A stretch of 64,000 bases of DNA from Couchioplanes caeruleus (GTDB lineage Bacteria > Actinomycetota > Actinomycetes > Mycobacteriales > Micromonosporaceae): the NCBI RefSeq assembly GCF_003751945.1, contig NZ_RJKL01000001.1, forward strand, positions 3,472,001-3,536,000, written 5' to 3'. Below the pieces are notes generated by a model, which saw only the letters and a list, made by a program, of their open reading frames with translations, searched no databases and was not told the origin of the DNA. Below are positions 1 to 7,860 of this stretch, piece by piece (positions within the stretch are counted from its first letter, which is position 1; each line of letters begins with the position of its first letter). Both the position numbers and the translations under genes were made by a program.

Positions 1-2
1 CC

Positions 3-677
3 GGCGGTCCGCTGGAGGCCGCCCCGGCGGCCCTGGCCGCCATCAAACAGAAAGGCATCCCGGTCGTACTCGTCGACCGCAAGCTCAAATCCGGCGACTA
101 CACCAGCTGGGTCGGGCCGGACAACGCCGCGATCGGCCAGCAGGACGGCACGTACATCAACAACAGGCTGAAGGGCCAGGGCAAGGTCGCGATCATCCGT
201 GGCGGCCCGGCGGACAACTCCATCGGGCTGGCCCGGACCGGCGGCGTGACATCGGTGCTGCACCAGCAGCCAGGCATCGAACTGGTGGTGGCTCCGGAGT
301 TCGGCGAGTGGAGCAGCGACGGGGGGCTCAAGGTGATGGAGAACCTACTTGCCCGGCACCGCGACATCACGGCCGTCTTCTGCGAGAACGACTCGATGTG
401 TCTCGGCGCGCAGAAGGCCATCAGCGACGCGGGCCGTAGCAAGGACATCTTCCTGGCCGGTGTCGACGGTCAGAAGGAAGCGCTCGCCGCGATCAACGCC
501 GGCACCAACTATGAGGTGACCGGTCTGAACAATGCGGTCGAGATGGGCAAGGCCGCCTATCAACGCCTCATCACACTGCTTGACGGTGGCAGCGTGGACA
601 GGGACACGGTCGTGCCCTCGCCGATGATCACCAGGGAGAACGTCGGCCAGTACTACGATCCCAAGAGCGAGTTCTAG
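3..677 (+). CDS. Sugar ABC transporter substrate-binding protein (5' truncated by window edge)
   Basis: The frame is open from the first bases and the true start lies upstream of the window. The readable 224 residues are the C-terminal lobe of a periplasmic-binding-protein-like fold (RbsB/XylF type). Seen are a hinge stretch around IPVVLVDRK, an inner stretch with FCENDSMCLGA followed by LAGVDGQKEALAAI, and an end reading ENVGQYY. Family knowledge: these lipoproteins bind a monosaccharide outside the cell and deliver it to an ABC permease. The permease genes are not in this window, so the substrate cannot be named. The stop overlaps the stop of the convergent HEAT-repeat gene (shared CTAG). 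Confidence 0.85.
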   Translation, partial: GGPLEAAPAALAAIKQKGIPVVLVDRKLKSGDYTSWVGPDNAAIGQQDGTYINNRLKGQGKVAIIRGGPADNSIGLARTGGVTSVLHQQPGIELVVAPEFGEWSSDGGLKVMENLLARHRDITAVFCENDSMCLGAQKAISDAGRSKDIFLAGVDGQKEALAAINAGTNYEVTGLNNAVEMGKAAYQRLITLLDGGSVDRDTVVPSPMITRENVGQYYDPKSEF

Positions 678-1882
678 TCCCGCTGGTCCATCAGACGCTT
701 CAGTTGGTCGGTGGCGATCCAGCTCAGCGTCGGGTCCGGGTCGTCCAGGTAGCGGCGCAGGACCGGCACGGCCGCTTCGGGGTCGAGGTGACGCAGGACG
801 ACGGCGACCCGCTGGCGAACCACCGGGTCCGGGTCATCGGCGCGTGCGAGCACGAGCGGCGACCAGCGGGCCCGGTCGGTGACGCAGGCGAGCGCGCTGA
901 CGCTGGCCGCCCGTACGGCCGGGTCCTCGTCGGCGGCGAGCGCGATGATCCGCTGCGCCGCTCGGGGGTCCGACTCGACGGCGCCGCCGAGGGCCTTGGC
1001 CGCCTCGACGCGCCGCTTGGGCGCCGGGTCGTCGGCGAGGGCCAGGAGCGGGTCGAGTGCGCTCGCTCCACCCGTGGCACCGAGGGACGCCTGGGCGCGT
1101 TCGCGGACGCCGCGATCGGGGTCTTCGACGAGGCGGTGCAGCAGCGTGATCGCCTCCGTCCCGCCGAGGCGCCCCAGCGCGTACGCGACCGCCGACCTGA
1201 TGCGTGGCGCCGGGTCGTCGGCAAGAGGGGTGAGCGCACCGACCGCGTCGTCCTTGCCCCGGTCCGCCAGGTAGCCGACGGCCGCCGCGCGGACGTCCTC
1301 GAACGGGGTCTGCAGTGCCTGCACCAGCGCCGCGTACGCCTCGGCGTGCCCGGGCTCCGCGACGGGGCGGGCCGGGATCGCCCGGCTCTTTGTCACCGTG
1401 TCGTCGAGCTTGGTGATGGCGCGGGACCGGACCTCCGGGTCGGGGTCCGACAGGGCCGCGGTCAGCAGGGGTACGGCCGGCGCGCCGGGCAGATAGGCCA
1501 ACGCCCGCAGTCCCGTCCGCCGCTCCTCGACGGTCTCGCCGGTGGCGAACGCGGTCGCCGTACACCGGCCGGCTTCGGGATCCGCGCGGAGCAACCCGGC
1601 GATCTCGCCGTACAAATTGTCCTGGTTGTCGCAAAGATCGCGGGTTGCGGCGCGCAGCAGGGCCGGCAGCGCCGACGGGCCGGCGATGGTGGCCAGGACG
1701 ACCGCGATCACGTCCCGGCCGAAGTCGTTCTCCTCGTCGAGGAACCGGTCCAGATGCTTGTGCAGCTCGGGCACCAGCGTGGTGTCGCCGGAGGCTCTGA
1801 GCGCGTCCATGGCCGTCTCCAGGACGTTGTGACTCTCCGCGGCGCGGACCACGTTCGCCAGGACGGCACGGGTGTCGATCAT
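674..1882 (-). CDS. HEAT-repeat domain protein
   Basis: 402 residues made almost wholly of HEAT/PBS-lyase-like helical repeats of about 30 residues, for example units ending in DPDPEVRSRA, DPAPRIRSAV and DPDRGVRERA, with aspartate-proline turns between helices. No signal peptide or membrane segment is seen. Such alpha-solenoids usually serve as protein-protein scaffolds, and nothing here names the partner. It is convergent with the sugar-binding protein gene (4-bp overlap) and divergent from the oxidoreductase gene 53 bp away. The starting ATG is the first in frame and gives MIDTRAV; the assignment as a gene is secure, its function is not. Confidence 0.85.
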   Translation of the reverse strand: MIDTRAVLANVVRAAESHNVLETAMDALRASGDTTLVPELHKHLDRFLDEENDFGRDVIAVVLATIAGPSALPALLRAATRDLCDNQDNLYGEIAGLLRADPEAGRCTATAFATGETVEERRTGLRALAYLPGAPAVPLLTAALSDPDPEVRSRAITKLDDTVTKSRAIPARPVAEPGHAEAYAALVQALQTPFEDVRAAAVGYLADRGKDDAVGALTPLADDPAPRIRSAVAYALGRLGGTEAITLLHRLVEDPDRGVRERAQASLGATGGASALDPLLALADDPAPKRRVEAAKALGGAVESDPRAAQRIIALAADEDPAVRAASVSALACVTDRARWSPLVLARADDPDPVVRQRVAVVLRHLDPEAAVPVLRRYLDDPDPTLSWIATDQLKRLMDQRD

Positions 1883-1935
1883 CGCGCAACCTTGTCACAG
1901 CGAGTCAAGATTTCCGCGGCCTATCCTGGTACAAC

Positions 1936-2937
1936 ATGAGCCGCGTACCGTTGTCCGTCCTTGATCTCGCCACCGTGCGCGAGGGTCACGACAGCACCGA
2001 CGCCGTGCGGGGAACCACGGAGATCGCGCAGGCCGCCGACGAGCTGGGGTACGCGCGATTCTGGGTGGCCGAGCACCACAACATGCCGGCCGTCGCCTCG
2101 ACCTCGCCGCCGGTGCTGATCGCCCACGTCGCCGCGCGCACGCGGCGCATCCGGGTGGGTTCCGGCGGGGTGATGCTGCCCAACCACATGCCGTTCGTGG
2201 TCGCCGAGCAGTTCGCGCTGCTGGAGGCGCTGCATCCGGGCCGTATCGACCTGGGCATCGGGCGGGCGCCGGGCACCGACCAGGCCACCGCCGCCGCCCT
2301 GCGCGGGGTCTCGCCGCACCTGACCGTCGAGCAGTTCCCCGACCACCTGGCGATGGTGCTCGCGCTACTGGGCGACGAGCGGGTGGCACCCGAGCGGGCC
2401 GGGCCGCTGCGGGCCACACCCGCGGCCCGGACCTTCCCCGAGGTGTGGATGCTGGGCTCGTCCACGTACGGGGCCCAGGTGGCGGCGGCGCTGGGGTTGC
2501 CGTTCTGCTACGCGTACCACTTCGCGATGGGCGGCGACCTCGACGCCGCGGTGCGGCTGTACCGGTCGGGGTTCACGCCGTCGCCGCGGTTCCCCGAGCC
2601 GCATCTGATGGTCAGCGCCTCGGCGCTCGCCGCCGGCAGCACCGAGGAGGCGCGGTATCTGGCCGGGCCGAGCCGGGTCATGGCGCGGAACCTGCGGACG
2701 GGCCGGCTGGGCCCGATCGTGTCGCCGGAGAAGGCGGCCGACGCCGACCTGTCCGATCTGGACCTCCGCGTCCTGCCGGGCACCCAGTACGTGGGCACCG
2801 CCGATGAGGTCGTCGCCGGGCTGGACGCCCTGGTCGAGCGGACCGGTGCCGCCGAGCTGATCCTGGCCGGCGCGGTCTACGACCCGCAGACCCGGCGGGA
2901 GTCGCTCGCGACCATCGCCAAGGCGTGGGGCCTGTGA
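1936..2937 (+). CDS. LLM-class flavin-dependent oxidoreductase (luciferase-like monooxygenase)
   Basis: 333 residues with the bacterial luciferase-like TIM-barrel pattern: N-terminal VPLSVLDLATVREG, the WVAEHHNMP strand, the RIRVGSGGVMLPNH stretch and the ERIDLGIGRAPGTD-type loop typical of the MsnO8-like branch. Family role is FMN(H2)-dependent oxidation of an unknown substrate. A TATCCT hexamer at 1922-1927 ends 8 bases before the ATG and there is no clear Shine-Dalgarno sequence, so a leaderless transcript is plausible (inference). Neighbours give no pathway context. Confidence 0.9.
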   Translation: MSRVPLSVLDLATVREGHDSTDAVRGTTEIAQAADELGYARFWVAEHHNMPAVASTSPPVLIAHVAARTRRIRVGSGGVMLPNHMPFVVAEQFALLEALHPGRIDLGIGRAPGTDQATAAALRGVSPHLTVEQFPDHLAMVLALLGDERVAPERAGPLRATPAARTFPEVWMLGSSTYGAQVAAALGLPFCYAYHFAMGGDLDAAVRLYRSGFTPSPRFPEPHLMVSASALAAGSTEEARYLAGPSRVMARNLRTGRLGPIVSPEKAADADLSDLDLRVLPGTQYVGTADEVVAGLDALVERTGAAELILAGAVYDPQTRRESLATIAKAWGL

Positions 2938-2998
2938 GGCTCCGGCATATCAGGATTGTCAGGGTCCGCCGAAACCCCGGTCTGCGAGAATCAACCCC

Positions 2999-3826
2999 AT
3001 GAATTGGCACATCACGGGGGATGTCCAGCAGTTCCTGAGCGCCACGGGCGCGTTCCTCCGCGCCCGTCCGGTGCAGAACACGCTGCCGCTGACGACCGCC
3101 GAGCATGTGCGGTTACACGGTCCGCGGGCCTACGGCCCCGAGGATGCCGTCTTCGGATGGCACGACGGCGGGGAGGCGGCGGTGGTGTGGACGCCGCCGC
3201 GGCCGCCGGTGCTGTCCCCGATGTCGCCGGGAGTCGCCGCCGAGTTGGCCGAGGTGCTCGGCGACGACCTGCCCGGCGTCTCCGGCCCGGTTGCGGCGGT
3301 GGAAGCCTTCGTCGCCGCTTGGGAGCGCCGCACCGGCACGACGGCGAAGGTGCACTCCCGGATGCGCCTCTTCCGGCTCGGCACGCTCGTGCCGCCGACT
3401 CCCCCGGCGTCCGGCTCGGCCCGGGTCGCCGACGCCGGCGATCGGGATCTGCTCGTCGGCTGGACGGCGGCCTTCTTCCGCGAGGTCGGCGAGGACGATC
3501 CCGCGATCGAGGCGTTCGTCGACGACCGGCTCTCCTACGGTGGGATGCTGCTGTGGGAGGACGGCGGCACACCGGTCTCCATGGCCGCACTGACCCGGCC
3601 CGAGGCCGGCATGGTGCGGGTGCAGGCGGTCTACACCCCGCGGGAACACCGCACCCGCGGATATGCCGGCGCCGTCACCACGGCCATCAGCCGGGCGGCC
3701 CGCCAGGCGGGTGCCACCGAGGTGGCACTCTTCACCGACCTGGACAATCCGACGTCGAACGCCCTGTACCAGCGGCTGGGCTACGAACCTCTGGAGGACC
3801 GTACCGTCGTGGAGTTCTCGTCATGA
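2999..3826 (+). CDS. GNAT family N-acetyltransferase
   Basis: 275 residues. The C-terminal half carries the GNAT acetyl-CoA site: VQAVYTPREHRTRGYAGAV (motif A, with R-x-x-G-Y/A) and the following helix and NALYQRLGYEP (motif B). The N-terminal half (about 1-130) is a divergent GNAT-like or substrate domain, as in other roughly 270-residue actinobacterial acetyltransferases. The substrate is unknown. Its stop overlaps the start of the MOSC gene (ATGA), so the two are translationally coupled. Confidence 0.88.
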   Translation: MNWHITGDVQQFLSATGAFLRARPVQNTLPLTTAEHVRLHGPRAYGPEDAVFGWHDGGEAAVVWTPPRPPVLSPMSPGVAAELAEVLGDDLPGVSGPVAAVEAFVAAWERRTGTTAKVHSRMRLFRLGTLVPPTPPASGSARVADAGDRDLLVGWTAAFFREVGEDDPAIEAFVDDRLSYGGMLLWEDGGTPVSMAALTRPEAGMVRVQAVYTPREHRTRGYAGAVTTAISRAARQAGATEVALFTDLDNPTSNALYQRLGYEPLEDRTVVEFSS

Positions 3827-4485
3827 GCCGGGTGTTGCAGGTGAATCTCGCCGTGCCGCAGGACACCGGCGTCAAGAACATCGGGACCACCGGCATCACC
3901 AAGCGGCCGGTCACGCATGCGGTCGCCGTACGGGCGCCCGGCCCGAAGGGTCTGCCGCCCGAGCGGGCGAGCGGGCTGGCCGGCGACCAGATTTTCGACA
4001 CCGCGCATCACGGCGGGGACGACCAGGCGGTCTATGCGTACGCCCGCGAGGACTACGACTGGTGGGAGAAGGAACTCGGCCGCGAGCTTCCCGGCGGCAT
4101 GTTCGGCGAGAACCTGACCACTGTGGACGTCGACGTGTGTGGTGCCGAGATCGGCGAGACCTGGCGCGTCGGCGACACCCTCGTGCTGCAGACGACGTTC
4201 GGGCGCATCCCATGCGCGACCTTCCAATGGAAGATGGGTGAGCCGCGGTGGGTCAAGCGGTTCGCCGCCGAGAACCGGCCGGGGGCGTACCTGCGGGTCG
4301 TCACCCCGGGGGACGTCCGGGCCGGCGACGAGGTGACGGTCCTCGAGCGCCCCGGGCACGGCGTGACCATCGCCGACGCGTTCCGCGCCTGGATGCACGA
4401 CTCCGAGCGCCTCGCCACCTACCTGGAGATCGACGGGCTACCCGACGGTCTCAAGGCCGATATTCGCAAGCGCCTCCGGCGCTGA
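3823..4485 (+). CDS. MOSC domain-containing protein
   Basis: 220 residues, YiiM-like MOSC protein. Seen are the conserved AHHGGDDQAVYAYA segment (about 61-74), MFGENLTT (about 93-100) and the conserved cysteine in GRIPCATFQW (Cys131), which in this family is the likely sulfur- or molybdenum-carrying residue. MOSC proteins move activated sulfur or molybdenum cofactor sulfide, or reduce N-hydroxylated compounds; which applies here is not known. The ATG overlaps the stop of the preceding GNAT gene, so they form a two-gene operon. Confidence 0.9.
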   Translation: MSRVLQVNLAVPQDTGVKNIGTTGITKRPVTHAVAVRAPGPKGLPPERASGLAGDQIFDTAHHGGDDQAVYAYAREDYDWWEKELGRELPGGMFGENLTTVDVDVCGAEIGETWRVGDTLVLQTTFGRIPCATFQWKMGEPRWVKRFAAENRPGAYLRVVTPGDVRAGDEVTVLERPGHGVTIADAFRAWMHDSERLATYLEIDGLPDGLKADIRKRLRR

Positions 4486-4550
4486 TCCGCGACGATGTCC
4501 TCTCGAAGGCGAGCACGTGAAGGACGCCGGCAACGACGGGGAGGCAGCGC

Positions 4551-4913
4551 ATGACTGACCAGGTGATCGAGCGCGGCGGCGAAGCGGTCCTGCTCTGCGC
4601 CGAGTCCGGCACGCCCATCGGCGGCCCCCAGGACGCTCTCGACCTCATCGGCGCGGCGTTCGGGCAGGCCCGGATGGTGGCGATACCGGCCACCCGGCTC
4701 GACGCGGAGTTCTTCCGGCTCCGCACCGGAGTGGCGGGCGAGATCATGCAGAAGTTCGTGAACTACCGGATCCGGCTGGCGATCGTCGGCGACATCTCGG
4801 CCCACGTCGCCGCGAGCGACGCACTGCGCGACCTCGTCCGCGAGTCGAACAAGGGCGACCATGTCTGGTTCCTGCCGACCCTCGACGACCTCGACGCCCG
4901 ATTGCACCGCTGA
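4551..4913 (+). CDS. DUF4180 domain protein
   Basis: 120 residues matching the DUF4180 pattern: start with an alarm-like beta strand, then DALDLIGAAF, the VAIPATRLDAEFFRLRTGVAGEIMQKF core and LAIVGDIS near the end. No signal or membrane segment. Function of the family is unknown, although some members sit near regulators. A clear Shine-Dalgarno (ggggagg) lies about 6 bases before the ATG. A strong hairpin follows the gene at 4937-4970, so it probably ends its own transcript. Confidence 0.85.
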   Translation: MTDQVIERGGEAVLLCAESGTPIGGPQDALDLIGAAFGQARMVAIPATRLDAEFFRLRTGVAGEIMQKFVNYRIRLAIVGDISAHVAASDALRDLVRESNKGDHVWFLPTLDDLDARLHR

Positions 4914-4936
4914 TCGACCTCCGCCGGGCGCCGTAA

Positions 4937-4970
4937 GGGCGGGTGCGCATCCGTGCGGATGGACCCGCCC
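4937..4970 (+). terminator. Hairpin after DUF4180 gene
   Basis: Arms gggcgggt (4937-4944) and acccgccc (4963-4970) pair perfectly, and a second stem catccg/cggatg (4948-4953 / 4956-4961) sits inside. There is no T tract, which is usual in high-GC actinobacteria. It lies 23 bp after the DUF4180 stop. Confidence 0.6.
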
Positions 4971-5330
4971 CCGGTGCTCTGCGGAGTCTGCGGCGTCGTT
5001 GGCTGGTCCGGCCCTCTGGTTGATCGCGCTAAGTCACCACGCGCCTACGATGATCGGTAGCGGTTCAGCGTGGTCGACCCAGGCCGCCGGGCGGATCAGC
5101 CTCGGGTGCGGTGTGTTCCAGGCCCATTTTGCGACGCCGGTTGCCGGCCAACGAACTGCCATTACTGCGACCCTGCACTGCTATAGAGATTGAATGGTCA
5201 GGTTGAGTCGATTGAGGGCTGGCGACGGTTCCGGGATGAGGCGCTGTCGGGGTGGACCGGCAAGGTGTTGGGTTGGTGGGGCCCGAGCGTTGGTTGCGGA
5301 CCTTCGCCCGGGCCCGCTGTTTGTCGGACG
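4971..5330. other. Intergenic region without supported gene
   Basis: Between the DUF4180 hairpin and the convergent GNAT gene. Several short open frames exist on both strands but none has a ribosome site, a recognisable product or family-like sequence. The stretch around 5090-5200 is less GC-rich than its surroundings. Nothing further is seen. Confidence 0.5.
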
Positions 5331-6089
5331 TCAGTCCTGGGCGATGTAGAGCCGTTTGCCAGCGGGCTGGTAGCCGACGCGCTCGTAGACGCGCCACGCG
5401 TCCTCGCCTGAGGCTTCCAGCCAGGCGATCTCGGTGCCGGCGGTGAACAAGCTGTTGGTGATTGCGGCGGTGACCGCGCCGGCGAGTCCACGTTGGCGGT
5501 ATGGCTCGCGGACGGCGATGCCGGCCACCTCACTGACTGCGCCGTTGGGTGGAACGGCCTGGCCGCCTCCGGCGCAGATGTCGGCACCGGTGACGGCCAT
5601 GACCGCGACTCCGCCGTTGGACTGCAGGCGGCGGAGGCGGGCGACGTCCGCTTCGGCGGCTACCGGCTCACCGCCGAAGGCGTCGTTCTGCGCGCGCACC
5701 AGGGCGGCCCGCTGCTCCTCAGTGGCCGGTTCGTGCAGACTGAACCCGGCCGGCGCCGGTGGCGTGATGACTGAGTCGGGGGTGCATACCAGGTAGTCGT
5801 GCCGGGCTTCCACGACGAACCCGGCGGTGAGCAGAAGCGACTCGAGACTGGGTGAGCAGCTGGTGACGTACTCCAGGCGAGGTTGGCGATCGGCCTTGCG
5901 GAAGGCAGTCACCAGGGCGGTGACGTCGGCAGGGGTTATCGCGGCCCCGGGTCGCGGCGTCGCGTAGTTGATGCCGGGGCTTTCGGTGCTGGGGTCAAGT
6001 CCGATGAGGAACGGTCCCGCCTCAACCGGCATGGGCCGGGCGGCCAGGTTGGCGACAACGGACTGTTGGATGCGGACATCCATGATCAT
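5331..6089 (-). CDS. GNAT family N-acetyltransferase
   Basis: 252 residues. The C-terminal GNAT core shows VAGIAVREPYRQRGLAGAV (acetyl-CoA pyrophosphate loop R-x-R-G-L/A) followed by ITNSLFTAGTEIAWLEAS and the YERVGYQP motif near the end. The N-terminal 110 residues resemble a second degenerate GNAT fold, common in this subfamily. An AGAGG-like ribosome site lies just upstream of ATGATCATG; either ATG could be used. Substrate unknown. The gene stands alone, next to the transposon remnant at 6.5 kb. Confidence 0.87.
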   Translation of the reverse strand: MIMDVRIQQSVVANLAARPMPVEAGPFLIGLDPSTESPGINYATPRPGAAITPADVTALVTAFRKADRQPRLEYVTSCSPSLESLLLTAGFVVEARHDYLVCTPDSVITPPAPAGFSLHEPATEEQRAALVRAQNDAFGGEPVAAEADVARLRRLQSNGGVAVMAVTGADICAGGGQAVPPNGAVSEVAGIAVREPYRQRGLAGAVTAAITNSLFTAGTEIAWLEASGEDAWRVYERVGYQPAGKRLYIAQD

Positions 6090-6382
6090 TTCAAACCTCT
6101 GAAGATGTGGGACGACGCTGAACAGCGGGACGGAGAAACGTCGGGCCGCCGTGGCGCGGTGATCCAGATGGCGCGGACCGGTCAGCCGGTCGTGTCGCGG
6201 AACTCTCAGGCGGCCGCTTGGCTCACTGAGATCACTGGCGTCATTCCCTCATGCAGAGTGCCCACGCCGGGTACGTGGTGCCCGGCGAGCCTGCCACGGT
6301 GTTTCCGAGGCTGTCAACCGCTGATTGATACATGGGTCAGGCAGTGAGGATGTCCCTTCCGCGATCAAAGACCGGTTCTGCG

Positions 6383-6500
6383 GCTAAGTGGGTGTCTCTG
6401 AACCCGTTTCCGCTGGTGCGAGCGGCTCAACTTTTGCTTGGCCGAGCGGCGGCGTTCGGTATCGCGTCACGGTGACGGCTTTCCGAACGGCTTGTAGGCA
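6383..6500. repeat. Copy 1 of a two-copy noncoding element with a perfect palindrome
   Basis: This stretch is collinear with 24549-24666: GCTAAG, then TGTCT at +10, the palindrome CGTCACGGTGACG at +82 (here 6465-6477) and CGAACG about 19 bases further, all at identical spacing in both copies. Sequence between the anchors is diverged. It lies just outside the left end of the IS701-type remnant. It could be the end of an unidentified mobile element or a regulatory element. Confidence 0.6.
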
Positions 6501-6508
6501 TGGGTCGG

Positions 6509-7715
6509 CTAGTACGGCAACGGCAGTTGCCAGGCGAAACGGGTTCATGATCGGGTCGTTGGTCATGGTGTGACGGATGTCGATGTTGCGGTGTGGTCGG
6601 CGGAGCTGGATCGGTTGCATGCCCGTTTCGCGGGTCGGTTCGCTCGGTCGGAGCCGCGGCGGCGGGCCCGCCAGTACCTGTCCGGGCTGGTCGCGGGCCT
6701 GGACCGGACCAACGGGTGGACCCTGGCGGAGCAGGCCGCCCGCCGGCAGGATCGAGAATTGCCAGGTCGGGGTGTTCCTGGCCTACCGCTCGGCCAAGGG
6801 CCACGCGTTGATCGACCGGCAGTTGTATTTGCCGCAGGCCTGGACCGATGACCGGGACCGGTGCCGCCAGGCCGGGATCCCGGACGAGGTCGGCTTCGCC
6901 ACGAAGGTTGAGATGGCCCGCACCATGCTCGCCCGCGCGTTCGCTGCCGGGATTACGCCCGGCTGGGTCACGATGGACGAGGCATACGGGCAGTCGAAGT
7001 CGTTGCGGGTCTGGATGGAAGAACACGACCAGGCGCATGTCGTCGCGACCCGCCGCAACGACGATGTGGTCACCACCAGCATGGGCTTCGCCCGCGTCGA
7101 CAAGCTGATCGCCGCGCTGCCGGGCCGGGCCTGGTCGCGGATCTCGGCCGGGCCGGGGGCGCACGGACCGCGCGAATACTGGTGGGCGCGAATTCCGATT
7201 CGGGTGTTCTGGCGGCCCGGGCGTGGGCATTGGCTGCTCGCCCGCCGCAACATCAGCACCGGCGAGTTGGCTTACTACGTCTGCTACGGACCGCGCAGGA
7301 CTCGGTTGATGGACCTGGCCCGCATCGCCGGCACTCGGTGGGCCGTCGAGGAGTGCTTCCAGCAGGCCAAAGGTCAGGCCGGCCTCGACGAATACCAGGT
7401 CCGCGACTGGCGAGCCTGGTACGCGCACATCACTCTGTCGATGGCCGCACACGCCTGGCTCGTCGTCGCTAAGACCCTTACCGCAAAAGGGGAAACAGCA
7501 CCGGCGGCGGCATACTGATCGGCTACACCGTACCCGAGATCCGACCCCTGCTCACCGCACTGTTCGTCCGCTCTCACCAGCCCAGACAGCACCTCTGGTG
7601 GTGGTCACACTGGCGCCGACGACGCCAACACCAAGCCCGCCTCAGCCACTACAAACGCCGCGGCTACACCCTCTTCTAACTGCCGTTGCAGTACTAACTG
7701 CCGTTGCAGTATTAG
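6509..7715 (+). mobile_element. Decayed IS701-type insertion sequence with recognisable ends
   Basis: The left end (6509-6530, reading ctagtacggcaacggcagtt) is an imperfect inverted copy of the right end (7696-7715, aactgccgttgcagtattag). The right end is present twice in tandem (7678-7693 and 7696-7715), sharing the core AACTGCCGTTGCAGTA. Between them lies one disrupted transposase gene. The family call rests on protein resemblance to IS701 transposases. The element cannot be autonomous because its transposase is broken. Confidence 0.75.
6570..7679 (+). pseudogene. IS701-family transposase, internally deleted and frameshifted
   Basis: Three pieces in alternating frames make one transposase. 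From GTG 6570, frame 3 reads ELDRLHARFAGRF and WTLAEQA, the typical N-terminus. It then jumps near 6745 into frame 1, reading GRIENCQVGVFLAYRSAKGHAL through WAVEECFQQAKGQAGLDEYQVR up to about 7515. Finally it returns to frame 3 for SHWRRRRQHQARLSHYKRRG and stops at 7677-7679. The segment that should hold the first catalytic aspartate (the DETG-type motif between the first two pieces) is missing, which suggests a deletion of some tens of codons (inference from family layout). Non-functional. Confidence 0.85.
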
Positions 7716-7860
7716 CGGGACCGTACCAATTTCGCGACCCCCGTCTGGTCAGGTACGCAGCGTTGCCATCTGCAGAAGCTTCAGCGACCGGCCAGCCGCG
7801 GTGGTGCGGCCGAGGTCGGTCCTCGGCCGCACCACCGCAGCGTCTGTCGCGCTACTTCCG

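Noticed and set aside
2956..3822. Upstream extension of the MOSC frame
   Set aside because: The extension overlaps the GNAT gene in another frame and shows no family sequence; the ATGA start at 3823 fits coupling.
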